DNA of 64,000 bases, from the NCBI RefSeq assembly GCF_945859685.1, contig NC_079147.1, forward strand, positions 80,468,315-80,532,314, in the 5' to 3' direction. Below are positions 34,333-43,772 of this stretch, piece by piece (within the stretch, counting starts at the first letter, position 1; every line of letters starts with the position of its first letter). Under the pieces are notes generated by a model. That model was not told the DNA's origin. It saw only the letters and a program-made list of their open reading frames with translations, and did no database searches. This DNA comes from Eupeodes corollae (lineage: Eukaryota; Arthropoda; Insecta; Diptera; Syrphidae). The position numbers were made by a program, and so were the translations under genes.

Positions 34333-35268
34333 TTAAGTATTTACTGGAAATAGGCCAAGAGGTGCCATTCTATCCGTAAGCTCAGAGCTCTTGAGGACAT
34401 TGTTATTAAAATCTCCAGCAACGATAACACACGGTGACACATATAATAGTTCATCCAATACTGAGAAGAGAGGTGATATGTCTATATTGCGATGAGGACG
34501 ATACACTGACCCTAACATTATTTTATTGTTATTACACCTAATTTCAACAAATACGTATTCTATATCACTACCTGCTTGAGATTTACGTATTAATTTGCAA
34601 TGTAATTTATTTCGTGTGAAAATAGCAACACCCCCACCAACCCGATTAGTTCTGTCGCAGCGAAAAACAATATATCCTTCCACACAACACACAGAATCCA
34701 CAGAGAACCATGTTTCACTAACACAAACCACGTCAATCTTGGAATTTATAAATAAATACCGAAATTCATCTAATTTTGGACTCAAACTTTGCGCATTGAT
34801 ATGGCAGACTTTCAATCCAGTATGCTGCCCACTACGGACTTGTATCATTATCAGATGACAGGTTCGGTGGTTTGCAACCGAGCGAAAAACAGGGTTTTTA
34901 TCGCGCGGTGACAAAAATTTTACCATCACAGGTGGATTTGTGGAAGATTTAGTTCTAAGCCGAAAAATATCGCGAATAGAAATAGTATTTATTCCAATAG
35001 TGCGGCATAAATTATTGAAAATTTGTTTTAAATCTTCCTTTGGCATCAAGGGAAAGCCATGAATCAGAGCATCACTCTCTGTTTCCTTATGTTGACAACG
35101 GTCTTCCGTTAGTTCTATGCGTGTGGTAATCTGTTTAAGTTCATTATCTTGTGTTTTCAAAAGCTCCTTCAGCAAAATGTTCTCCTGTTTTATGACGTCG
35201 ATCTCGCAAAGCTTTTGTTCAATTGTTTTTATTGCCGCGATTATTAAATAATTAAAAAACAAATTCAA
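34333..35268 (-). pseudogene. N2 ORF1-like segment fused to APE endonuclease
   Basis: An open frame of 311 codons. Residues about 10-60 form a coiled coil (IEQKLCEIDVIKQENILLKE). Residues about 65-130 (DALIHGFPLMPKEDLKQIFN, IRDIFRLRTKSSTNPPVMVK) look like the RNA-binding part of a retrotransposon ORF1 protein. From about 150 the endonuclease follows: KVCHINAQSL (Asn), VVCVSETWFS (catalytic Glu), GSVYRPH and VAGDFNNNVL (Asp/Asn). Normally ORF1 and the endonuclease are on separate proteins, so an in-frame deletion probably fused them. A TAA ends the frame, after which the endonuclease continues in the same frame to SHHDL, where SDH is expected (Asp to His). Confidence 0.8.
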
Positions 35269-35509
35269 TTATTGTATATTTTTGTTTTTAAATTTAAATA
35301 AATATTTACGGTTTCTAATGGAATATAAAAACACAACTTAAAGAAAATACATGTATTTTTTTTATTCTTATTAAAATATTAGTTGTATATAGTAGCTTAA
35401 TCACTTCAGCTCATCTTCGAGGCATGAAGTCAATTAAATTGCTTAATATGCAAGACGATTTAATTTGACCAAACAGATCATTTTTATTTTTGCAATTAGT
35501 CCTTACAAT

Positions 35510-35935
35510 TTATCGATTTACAATTTCCAATAGATTTTGTATGGGGTTGATATGTGGGGATTGTGCTGGCCATTGTAACACGTCGGCCCGGTTTTCTTGA
35601 AACCACGTCTTAACCGAATTGTACATGTGATTTGGGTCGTTGTGCTGTCGAATATCCATTTCAGAGGCAACTGATCCCCAGTGTGTGCCAGTATTACATT
35701 TTGCAAAATTTCACTGTACATAAAACGATCCATTACCATACCATCTATTTGATGAATTGGTCTCAGTACATGCCCTGAAAAACATCCCTACACCATTACG
35801 TTACCTCCTTCGTGTTTCGCAGTAGTTTTGGTGTAACGTGGATTAAGTGCCTCTTTGGCTGGTCTGGAAACCATCGCATCGGAACCCTTAAGATTGAATT
35901 TGGATTCGTCCAAAAAGAGTGTGTTCCTCCATTAG
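35510..35935 (-). pseudogene. Tc1-type transposase relic
   Basis: Readable through small frame changes: DESKFNLKGSDAMVSRPAKE, LNPRYTKTTAKHEGG, GMFFRACTETNSSNRWYGN (frame shifted), then the 73-codon open frame MVMDRFMYSEILQNVILAHT with PLKWIFD. In the next frame come HNDPNHMYNSVKTWFQENRA, DVLQWPAQSPHINPIQNLLE. This is the classical Tc1 catalytic core: first Asp (DES), second Asp in NDPNH, last Glu in NLLE. HNDPNH corresponds to DNDPKH in related proteins. The N-terminal DNA-binding part is missing and stops interrupt it. Confidence 0.8.
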
Positions 35936-36069
35936 CCATCTTGTTTTTCGTTTAAATAAAAGACTTTTTTACAGCTTTAAAAGATTATAGTCAAACATCA
36001 ACAGTTCTTCTCCGAATTGTTCCCGCGCTTACGTTCAGGTCGAGTTAGGTTTTTATTTATATCGATAAA

Positions 36070-36870
36070 AATAGTGTTAATGATGATAATCAATTACTGA
36101 TTTGTCGCCGTTTGCAGCAATTGGGCCTCTGTTACTCAACAAAGTGGAAAATTTTGCTGAAGGATTTAGGTGTTATACCTTCCAAAACACAGCTGGTACA
36201 AGAATTGAAGATGAACGACCTACTGAAACGTAAAATTCTTGGTGAATGAGCTCTTGGAAGTTGGCCGAAGATGCCCTTTTTTATCGAAAAATTGTGTTCA
36301 GCGACGAAGCTCATTTTTAGTTCAATGGGTACGTAAGTGAGCAGAATTGTCGATGTTGCAGTGATTATAAGCCAGAAGCATTGCAAGAGCTACCAATGCA
36401 TCCAGAAAAAGTCACAGTTTGGCGCGGTTTATGGGTTGGTGACATCATTGGACCGTACTTCTTTTAATAATGATGCGAATCGTAACGTAAATGTGAAGAT
36501 GATTTCGAACTTTTTCTTGCCCAAAATGCAAGAGCTTACTTGCATGACATGTGGTTTTTACAAGACGGTGCCAAATGCCACACAACACGTCCAACAATAG
36601 GTTTGTTGAGAGGCGAGATAGTGCGATTTAACGCCTTAAGACTTTTTTTGTGGGGATGTGTTCAAGCTCATGTCTATACAGACAAGTCCGCTTCAATTGA
36701 CGCATTTCAAGACAACATTAAAGCATTTATTCGTGAGATACTGATTTTGGAATGGAATATTTGTCCGATATTTTTGACTCATTTCACTTTTATATTCTTT
36801 AATATTTTTTTCTTTTATTTCGTTAGAGTAATTGTTTCCGGCCATTTTACAAAAGTTAGTTAAGAGCACT
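36070..36870 (+). pseudogene. mariner-type transposase relic
   Basis: Pieces in order: KWKILLKDLGVIPSKTQLVQ, VFSDEAHF then a stop and NGYVSEQNCRCC (first Asp kept), YKPEALQELPMHPEKVTVWR with GLWVGDIIGPYFF, MWFLQDGAKCHTTRPTIGLL (second Asp kept), then LFLWGCVQAHVYTDKSASID and DNIKAFIREI. The usual CDLTPLDYFLWG reads RFNALRLFLWG, so the last catalytic Asp is lost. It lies back to back with the Tc1 relic. Several stops and frameshifts. Confidence 0.8.
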
Positions 36871-37089
36871 GATTAGCTTGCCCGTGAACTGAAAAACACT
36901 TAACAAACAAAATTTAACTGCACTCGTTTGCCAACACCTTTAATATGAGCAATGGATTTTGTAACGGACTTACTATTCTCTTTTAATTTGAAAAAGAAAT
37001 ATAGCAACAAAAAGTTGCTTTTGTTTTGACCAACAAAAAATTGTTTTAACTGTCCTACTTAGGTGTGTCATATTTTTTAATGAAGCAAA

Positions 37090-37285
37090 TAAAAATATTA
37101 AAACAATTTTGAAAAGGGTTATTTTTAAAACCTGAGCAGATATTTAAAACCGAAGTTCGGATATGAAATCAGCAATTTTTAACTCCAAAATGTATTTTTA
37201 AAAAACCATGAAAGTCTTAAATTTAACGTTTCTCATGGAATAAAATAAAGACTCATAATGAGAGTTTCCAAAAACAAAGTAACAC
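37090..37285 (+). repeat. dispersed repeat pair, copy 1
   Basis: AAAGGGTTATTTTTAAAACC, AGCAGATATTTAAAACCG, CCATGAAAGT and GAGAGTTTCCAAAAACAAAG recur in the same order at 43.58-43.77 kb. It is non-coding. The nature of the element is unknown. Confidence 0.6.
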
Positions 37286-37339
37286 AAAGAAGCAAAAGGA
37301 ACAGCTTGGGAGAGAATAACATCGAACTTTAATTCCCAT

Positions 37340-37570
37340 TCGGATTCATATTAAAGAGGAGCCATGATAATGTATTTGAAATAGCCCAAAAACTAACATT
37401 CCAATGTCAAAAGGATTTAAAAAGCAGTTCAACAATTCCACCACAAGAACAGAAAATGCTAGCAAATGATGTCGAATGCGCAGGCCAGTTGCTTCAACGT
37501 TACTAAGCATCAAAATGACTGAGCAATATTTGCAGCCATCAGCAATAAAAATTGACTCTATTGAACATTA
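37340..37570 (+). pseudogene. possible decayed coding segment, unrecognised
   Basis: One frame reads FEIAQKLTFQCQKDLKSSST with PPQEQKMLANDVECAGQLLQ and has protein-like composition, then meets stops. It follows the repeat at 37.1 kb and may belong to the same unknown element. No family recognised. Confidence 0.3.
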
Positions 37571-37851
37571 GTTGAGAAAACGGTCTTTGAAATTTGATAT
37601 TGAATATCTTTAAAAAATCAAAAGTGATTCGTTCAGAATGTGTAAGACATGTAGTGTTCTTAAGGATTTGGGAAACCTTCATTCTTAAAATAGTTTCTTA
37701 CTAAAAGGACATATATTTCATATTTTTTAAAATTTTATTTTGTTTTATAAGTGATATTTATGTTTTTGGTTTGTGGAAGAACTGAATGTTTTTCATTTTG
37801 TTTGTTTTGTTAAGTTACATAAGTATTAATAAAAATTAGGTTTGAATTAAA

Positions 37852-39273
37852 TTATGTAAACGAGTTAATGATGTTAATGTCACCAATCATTTTAAAAGCT
37901 CTTTTTTGAATACTGTCCAAGAGGCTTAAATAAGTTACTGGAGCACCAGCCCAGAGATGAGAGTTATATTCAAGTTTCGGACGTATATAGGTTTTGTAGA
38001 TTGTAGCCAGATCAGACGGAAAAAAAAATTTCTTGCAACGTCTCAAAAAACCTAGACATCTTGCGGCATTTTTGGCAACATCGCGTATGTGATCGCTCCA
38101 CAATAGGTGGTTGCTGATGCACATTCCGAGGATGTCAAGATTTTCTGTTTCGTTGATGCAAGTGCCACTCATAGATAGTGGCAAAGACGGTTTATCTCGC
38201 TTTAACGATGCAAGACAGCATTGCGTTTTCGAAGCATTAAATTCCACACGATTTTTTATTCCCCATTGTACAATGCTGTGTAGGTCGGAATTTAATGAGC
38301 TAATCATATTTTGCCGTTGCAGTTCCACATCCGAAGAGGAGGGCTGTGAGTCTGGAAACGAATATGAAAAGCTAAGAGTGCGATCGTCAGCGAAACAATG
38401 TATTGGATTAGAAGTAGCAGACAGGAGATCATTTATAAAAATGAGGAAGAGAGTCGGAGACAAAACGGAGCCCTGGGGCACACCAGCGTTTATTTTATGA
38501 GTTTCAGACTTGAATCCGTCCAAAACAACTTGTATTGAACGGTTCGAAAGAAAATTTCTAATCCAACGAAGAAGAGATTCGTCAATACCGAAAGCACGCA
38601 TTTTCGATAAGAGAGCAAGATGCCAAACTTTATCAAATGCCTTTGAAATATCAAGTGCAATAATCTTACTTTCTCCAAAACGATGTAAAGATCTGTTCCA
38701 CTGTTCGGTGAGATGAACCATGAGATCACCAGTGGACCTATTGCTACGAAAGCCGTATTGCCGGTCATTAAGAAGCTTCCGTTCCTCAAGATATTTCTTA
38801 AGCTGATAATTAATCAGCGTTTCCATGACCTTAGAAAGAAGGGACGTTAGTGCTATCGGTCGGTAATTTGTGGGAGAAGAAGATTCGCCTTTTTTTGGAA
38901 TTGGCTGAACAAATGCAGTTTTCCAACTACTCGGAACGAGCCCAGAAGAATAGGATAGATGAAAAAGCTTACGCAGTGGTTTTGCTAGCGTGGAAGAACA
39001 CCTCTTCAGAATAATAGCGGGGATACCATCTGGGCCAGCGGATTTATGAATGTTGAGATCTTTAAGAACTCTCACCACAGTTCGAGTACGAAAAAATATT
39101 GGTCCCATAGAATCATTTACGCGTTCAAGAACTGGGGGAGTCATGACACTATCTGGTAAGGTGGAATTTTCGGCGAACTGCCTTGCAAATAAGTTGGCTT
39201 TATCAATAGAGCTAACTAAAGGAGTGTCATTGACAACAAGCGTAGGAACCGAGGAAGAGGAAGAATTCCTCAT
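37852..39273 (-). pseudogene. reverse transcriptase of N1
   Basis: An open frame of 473 codons, the longest of the window. Order: fingers KSAGPDGIPAIILKR, TAFVQPIPKKGESSSPTNYR, PIALTSLLSKVMETLIN, QYGFRSNRSTGDLMV, box A IIALDISKAFDKVW, GVPQGSVLSPTLFLIFINDL, catalytic CFADDRTLSFSY (FADD instead of YADD, common in this superfamily), VEFNASKTQCC, and the thumb with RRCKKFFFPSDLATIYKTYI and YNSHLWAGAPVTYLSLLDSI. All catalytic residues are present. The last residues (INIINSFT) are not family sequence: the C-terminus is cut off. Confidence 0.9.
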
Positions 39274-39641
39274 GTTTTTTACAAATGATCAAAAATTCTT
39301 ACTGCCTTTGGGACATTGCAGTATTTTTCGCCGTAATTTTTGATCATGTAAAATTTGCAGGCGTTGCAGGCCTTCCTGGCTTGCTTAAACTTTTTCCGGT
39401 TTTCCTCAGTTGGGTTGGCTTTAAAACACCGGAAGCTCACCTCTTTTTCCTTGATAACCTCTTTGCAGCTCGAATCGAACCATCATTTAACCTTGGGTTT
39501 AATACTTTTAACCCTATTCGGGATAAACGTTTCCATTCCCAAATGAATCATACTAGAAATCATATCTGCACTGGAGTCTACGTCGCTACCGAGGAAGCAT
39601 AGCGACCAGTTAAAGATCCTGAAAAAATTATTGAGACCGTC

Positions 39642-39906
39642 CCAGTTGGCTTTCTCGTACTGCCAAACGGTTCTCTTTGGAGCTCTTTCTTTAACTGGAT
39701 TTGTTTGACACGAGAAATTAGCAGATATAACACTATGGTCCGATGTGCCTAGAGGCGTCAATACACTGATACTGATACCAGTTGGCTTTCTCGTACTGCC
39801 AAACGGTTCTCTTTGGAGCTCTTTCTTTAACTGGATTTGTTTGACACGAGAAATTAGCAGATATAACACTATGGTCCGATGTGCCTAGAGGCGTCAATAC
39901 ACTGAT
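39642..39906. repeat. 129-bp direct duplication, period 136
   Basis: 39642-39770 and 39778-39906 appear identical by eye, separated by the 7 bases ACTGATA, which resemble the adjoining CACTGAT. The period of 136 is not a multiple of three and shifts the endonuclease frame. Either a recent duplication in the genome or an assembly artefact. Confidence 0.85.
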
Positions 39907-40164
39907 TGTGTACTTATCAGGATCAGAAGTGAGAAACAAGTCAAGGGTATTTTCTGCTCGGCCGTTAACGTCTGATATTCGAGTAGGCTCATTGACAAGC
40001 TGAGTAAGATGGTTAAACTCAGCAAAAATCTCAGCACACATTCCTTCGGACGTTGTCTGACCCGAATGGCGAAGCCACGAAGAATTGTGAACATTGAAAT
40101 CGCCCGTAATAACGATTTCAGTGTGAGGATACAGGGAGACAATTCTTTGTATGGAGTCAGACAA
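39733..40164 (-). pseudogene. N1 endonuclease, C-terminal part
   Basis: IVSLYPHTEIVITGDFNVHN (catalytic Asp/Asn), TSEGMCAEIFAEFNHLTQLV, NEPTRISDVNGRAENTLDLF and TPLGTSDHSVI, the SDH motif with both catalytic residues. After EKANW the frame runs into a duplicated segment, so the protein repeats SVLTPLGTSDHSVISANFSC in another frame. Without the duplication, DGLNNFFRIFNWS and the linker would follow. Confidence 0.8.
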
Positions 40165-40168
40165 AGCA

Positions 40169-40522
40169 TTAAATTCCTGAGAAGTTGAAACTCTGTCCAG
40201 GTTTGTGAATGATGTTCTTATTCACGGAAAGTTTTAACCGCATGAAATTAAAAAGGGAGTTGGTACAATGACCGTATTGTGGTAAAAGTTGATATGCAAC
40301 ATCATTCCTAATATATATGGCGAGACCATGGTGTGAGAAGAATAATGGCACTAAGCAATACCCATGAATAAAAAATTCAGCAGGATCGGAGTCTTCACCT
40401 ACTTGGGTTTCACTCAATGCCAAAACAGCTGGTCTGTTAGAATTAATGTGGATGCATACAGACAGAAAATTCGATCTTAGCCCACGAACATTACTATAAA
40501 CTACTCTAAAATAACCAGTCAT
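40169..40522 (-). pseudogene. N1 endonuclease, N-terminal part
   Basis: 117 codons: FRVVYSNVRGLRSNFLSVCI (motif with catalytic Asn), RPAVLALSETQVGED (catalytic Glu in SETQ), FFIHGYCLVP and HHGLAIYIRNDVAYQLL. The frame is lost at the end (QSFNFSGI); the following segment QEFNALSDSIQRIVSL continues in another frame. A short deletion there removed the expected Tyr-Arg motif. Confidence 0.8.
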
Positions 40523-40734
40523 TGCAATATAAAAAAAATCTTAAAATCAAAACAAACGAACTTCTAAGTATATTACTGTATAAGATTATTTAAAGATCTT
40601 TACAATACAACCTCACTACTAGTGTTATGCCTTTAGTAGTGACGTTGAATTGGTCCGGACCCTGACAATCAAGTTATCTCCACGATTTTCAAACCTTCTG
40701 AAGTAGTTCTTTGTCAGATCTTTGCTTTTTTGCA

Positions 40735-40947
40735 TCACGCCGTTCGATGAAGTTTTGTCATCGTTTCCATTCTGCGAAATATTAGTGATATGTCTTCCAG
40801 GTCAAAATCTATGCTTTCAGGAGGTTCTAATGACACACCATTACATCGAAGTATGTTGTGCAAAACGCATGGTGCCACAATAATTATCAATGCCGTCTTT
40901 AATTGTAGACGACGCCGTAATGCCAGTACAGAAAACCGTCTTTTCAA
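40735..40947 (-). pseudogene. Harbinger transposase, C-terminal part
   Basis: Seventy codons: MKRRFSVLALRRRLQLKTAL and IIIVAPCVLHNILRCNGVSL. The E.LKRRF..L...R......A..II.A.CVLHNI pattern is the usual C-terminus. A preceding piece (PRDTPEQLYNESQI) lies in a different frame. Confidence 0.75.
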
Positions 40948-41026
40948 TATTTCTATAGGACCTCTTGTATTTGAGACTCATTATAAAGTTGTTCTGGCGT
41001 GTCACGGGGACTGATCAATGGTGTCA

Positions 41027-41281
41027 TCAACTATGGTTTTTGTGGGTAAGAATAACGTAATCAGTAAAATCTAGAATTTCCATCTTGGATCTTATTTTAC
41101 TGCTATTAAAAATTGTTGCATCATGAGCAGAACCAGGCCACCTTGCAACCACATCAGTAAACACCATTTTTGCAGTACATACTCCCTGTACATTTATTGA
41201 AGAATAGCCTTTTCTATTCATAAATATTTCCGCGTTGGATCCCCCTGAGACAAACTTGGATTTCTTGTGAAATGAAACCAA
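41027..41281 (-). pseudogene. Harbinger transposase, catalytic middle
   Basis: Eighty-four codons: FVSGGSNAEIFMNRKGYSSI, NVQGVCTAKMVFTDVVARWP and GSAHDATIFNSSKI. NRKGY.S.N.Q and D..ARWPGS.HD..IF are the family hallmark, with the second catalytic Asp in FTDVVARWPGS. The first motif upstream reads VISAVHVCL where ID.THI is usual, so the first Asp is lost. The frame ends before the segment with the next motif. Confidence 0.8.
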
Positions 41282-41717
41282 ACATACATGAACAGCACTA
41301 ATAACACAAGGAAAAGACGCTATATCAAGAAATGCCTGTAATAATAAAAAGATGTAATTTGTAATTCTTGTGGAAACATTTGAAACTATTCTTGAAAAAT
41401 CAGTAATACTTTAAAGATGATAGGTTGTAGCAAAGAATCGTAGATCTACCAATAACTGGTTTATGGGTGCAATTGAATTATTTCTAGAAGACGGAAAATT
41501 TGGTTCGACGATTTGTTATAAAAGTCATTTATCAAAATTGTTATAGGCCGTTCTAGATATCTAGATCCTTCTCGATTTGTTCTAATACATATATCCATCA
41601 AAACAAAAAATGTACTCACTTTTATCGAAACCTGGCTGGGGACATCAACTTCAATCAATTCAAAAACCTCCACATCATCTTCCAACAAATCAGCCAATTT
41701 AACATTTGTTTTTATTA

Positions 41718-42972
41718 TTAACTTCCCATAGGAAGCTATTGTAACGGGTCCGATTTGTCAAATTGAAAATTTTGACATTTCTCGACGTTTCAAGGTCCGT
41801 AGAGTCGAAATAAAAGATTTTTAGAGAGATGTCTGTGCGTGCGTGTGTACGTACGTTTGTACGTCCGTACGTTCGCGACGTTTTTTTCGTCCTAAATAGC
41901 TCAAGAACCAGAAGAGATATCGACTTCAAATAAATTTTGTTACACAGATAATAAGGCAGAAAGATGCAGAAAGGGCTCTCAAGAAAATTGCGTGGGTGTT
42001 TTTTTTTACCATAGCAGTTTGAAAAAAAGGTGAAAATTTTGATTAACCCTAAATATCTTACGAACCAAAAACGTTAGAGACTTGAATTAAATTTTATATA
42101 ATATATTGTAACGTGATATCAAACAAATATATTTTTTGAAAAAATTCAATTAACGCTTTTTTGTATAAATCAATAAAACTGAAAAAAAAATTGTCACCTC
42201 CAAAATTTTACGACTTAAATATGATTTCATCTCCAAAACAATTTTGTGCAACGAACAATAATGTTTTTGACTTCTGATAAAATTTTGATAAAAATCGAAT
42301 GACAGTTTTTTTATAAAAAATAAAAATCTAAAAAAAACATTATTCAAAGTTAGTAAAAATTGAATATCAACTCAAATATCTTTTCAAAAACTTGAAATTT
42401 AGGCTTTAAACTTATTTTAACTTATAAGAAATATTGTTTTTAACATTTTGAAAAATCTTGAGAAATGACAGTTCGAATTGACAGTTTTTTTTACAAAAAA
42501 TAAAAACCTAAAAAAAAATGAACAAAAGTTGGTAAAAATTGATTTTCGACTCAAATATCTTTTTTAAACTTTGAGATATTGGCTTCAATTTACTTTTATC
42601 TTTCAAAAAATATTGTTTTCAAAATTCAATAACATTTTGAAAAAAAATTGAATCGAATTGACAGTTTTTGTATAAAAAATTAAAAACCTAAAAAACATTA
42701 AATAAAAGTTAGTAAAAATTGATTTTCGACTCAAATAGCTTTTAAAAAATTTAAAATATTGGCATCAAACTTATTTTATTTCACAGAAAATATTGTTTTC
42801 GATATTCAGTAATTTTTATATAAAAATTCAACAATCCGTTTTTTCATAAAAAAATAAAATCTACAAAAAGTAGTACGCAAATTTGGTAAAAATTGATACG
42901 AGTACATATAGACAAACTTTTAAGCAAGAAAAATCGACAGACGGGATGTGAAGTTATCAGTGTGGGTCGCAT
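41718..42972 (+). mobile_element. unclassified element U, copy 1
   Basis: Begins with TTAACTTCCCATAGGAAGCT, a near-palindrome able to form a hairpin. A G+C-richer CpG block follows (GTACGTACGTTTGTACGTCC), then AAGAACCAGAAGAGATATCG. The rest is A+T-rich tandem repeats: TTGACAGTTTTT starts near 42299, 42478 and 42658 (period about 180), each unit with AAAAATTGAT and CTCAAATAT. It ends with CAGACGGGATGTGAAGTTAT and GTCGCATC. TAACTTCCCAT at the left end is matched inverted near the right end. No transposase is encoded. Class not determined. Confidence 0.7.
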
Positions 42973-43575
42973 CTTACTAATACATTTTATAGTTTCTGAT
43001 TGAGCAAAATCGTCGAAATAAAAAACAAAATAAAATGCAACATAAATCTATTTCACTATTTTGCGAAATGTCTTTTCTTTTTGTAGTAACGCTCAAATTA
43101 ACTAAGAATCAAATACCAATCTTGGCTTCTATTAAAAAGGAAAAATAGATTATTTCTTTAAATTTAGCTGTTGTCATAATAAAGTAAGGATAAAAGAATT
43201 GAATGGTTCGATCTATGGTGAAAAAAAAAACTTGATTTCCTTAAGTGTATATGTTTTTGACATTTTTTAAGTAAAAAATAATCAATACAAACAGAATAAA
43301 GATAATTATCATTACTCAATTATTTAAAAAAATTTAAATGCCATGCACGTATCGATAACGTGTAACGCTTTGGAGAATTACGAACAGTTTTTTTTAAACA
43401 TAAATTCAACTTTTTCATCAACTTGCAATTTCATAAATGAGCTCTATTCCTTTTAATTCGGGGAAGGAGGTTATATATTTTTGTATAATTTTAAAAAAGA
43501 GTGCCAAATATTTGACTCGCTTGGGGCGCCAAGCTGGCTAAGGCCGGTCCTGCACATAGTTCCTATATGTGGCAA
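42973..43575. other. A+T-rich stretch, no gene seen
   Basis: Nothing coding was recognised between element U and the next dispersed repeat. Confidence 0.5.
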
Positions 43576-43772
43576 GTTAAAATATTAAAACTATTATGAA
43601 AAGGGTTATTTTTAAAACCTAAGCAGATATTTAAAACCGGAGTTCCGAATAGTAATAAAAATTAACTCCACAATGTATTTTAAAAAACCATGAAAGTATT
43701 AAAGTCGAGGTTTCTCATGGTATGAAATAAAGACTTATAACGAGAGTTTCCAAAAACTAAGTAAATCACAAA
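43576..43772 (+). repeat. dispersed repeat pair, copy 2
   Basis: Matches 37090-37285 in order and orientation (AAAGGGTTATTTTTAAAACC, ATATTTAAAACCGGAGTT, GAGAGTTTCCAAAAACTAAG). The flanks differ from those of copy 1. Confidence 0.6.

Larger units (their letters stand above)
31841..35270 (-). mobile_element. non-LTR retrotransposon N2, nearly full length
   Basis: Read on the minus strand: an ORF1-like coiled coil and RNA-binding-like segment, the APE endonuclease, the RT with YADD, a post-RT region ending at a stop near 32135, a 3' UTR with AATAAA, and a tail of three TTTACAG units (plus strand 31841-31861). A tandem-heptamer tail fits the CR1/I-type groups of the Jockey superfamily; clade not assigned. 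Lesions: one TAA inside the endonuclease (about 34333), frameshifts near 34115, 33930, 32570 and in the last 50 codons. It is the best-preserved element of the window, lying between mariner and Tc1 relics. Confidence 0.85.
37852..40525 (-). mobile_element. non-LTR retrotransposon N1, copy 2 (3'-truncated)
   Basis: The minus strand holds an endonuclease in two pieces (40169-40522 and 39733-40164), a linker, and a long intact RT frame (37852-39273). The C-terminus after RAFKMIGD is missing here but present in the 12.3-13.7 kb copy, so a deletion or rearrangement removed the 3' end. Non-LTR insertions normally lack 5', not 3', sequence. Other damage: a frameshift near 40200, and a 136-bp tandem duplication in the endonuclease end. 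Next to it lies the Harbinger relic. Confidence 0.85.
40730..41700 (-). mobile_element. PIF/Harbinger transposon relic
   Basis: The minus strand carries pieces of a HARBI1-like DDE transposase: RNNSIAPINQLLVDLRFFAT and VSTRITNYIF (helix-turn-helix side), then the frames described in separate entries. PIF/Harbinger elements also need a Myb-like partner, not seen here. Terminal repeats were not identified. The relic abuts the N1 retrotransposon. Confidence 0.75.

Noticed and set aside
38111..38500. 129-codon plus-strand open frame
   Set aside because: It is the antisense of the N1 reverse transcriptase; the minus strand carries all RT motifs.
41699..41929. Open frame on the minus strand of element U with a counterpart at 48568-48774 and 59517-59801 (FYFDS.DLETSRNVKIFNL)
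   Set aside because: The similarity follows nucleotide conservation of the element's end; the frame lies across a hairpin terminus and continues into unrelated flank, so it is not a supported protein.
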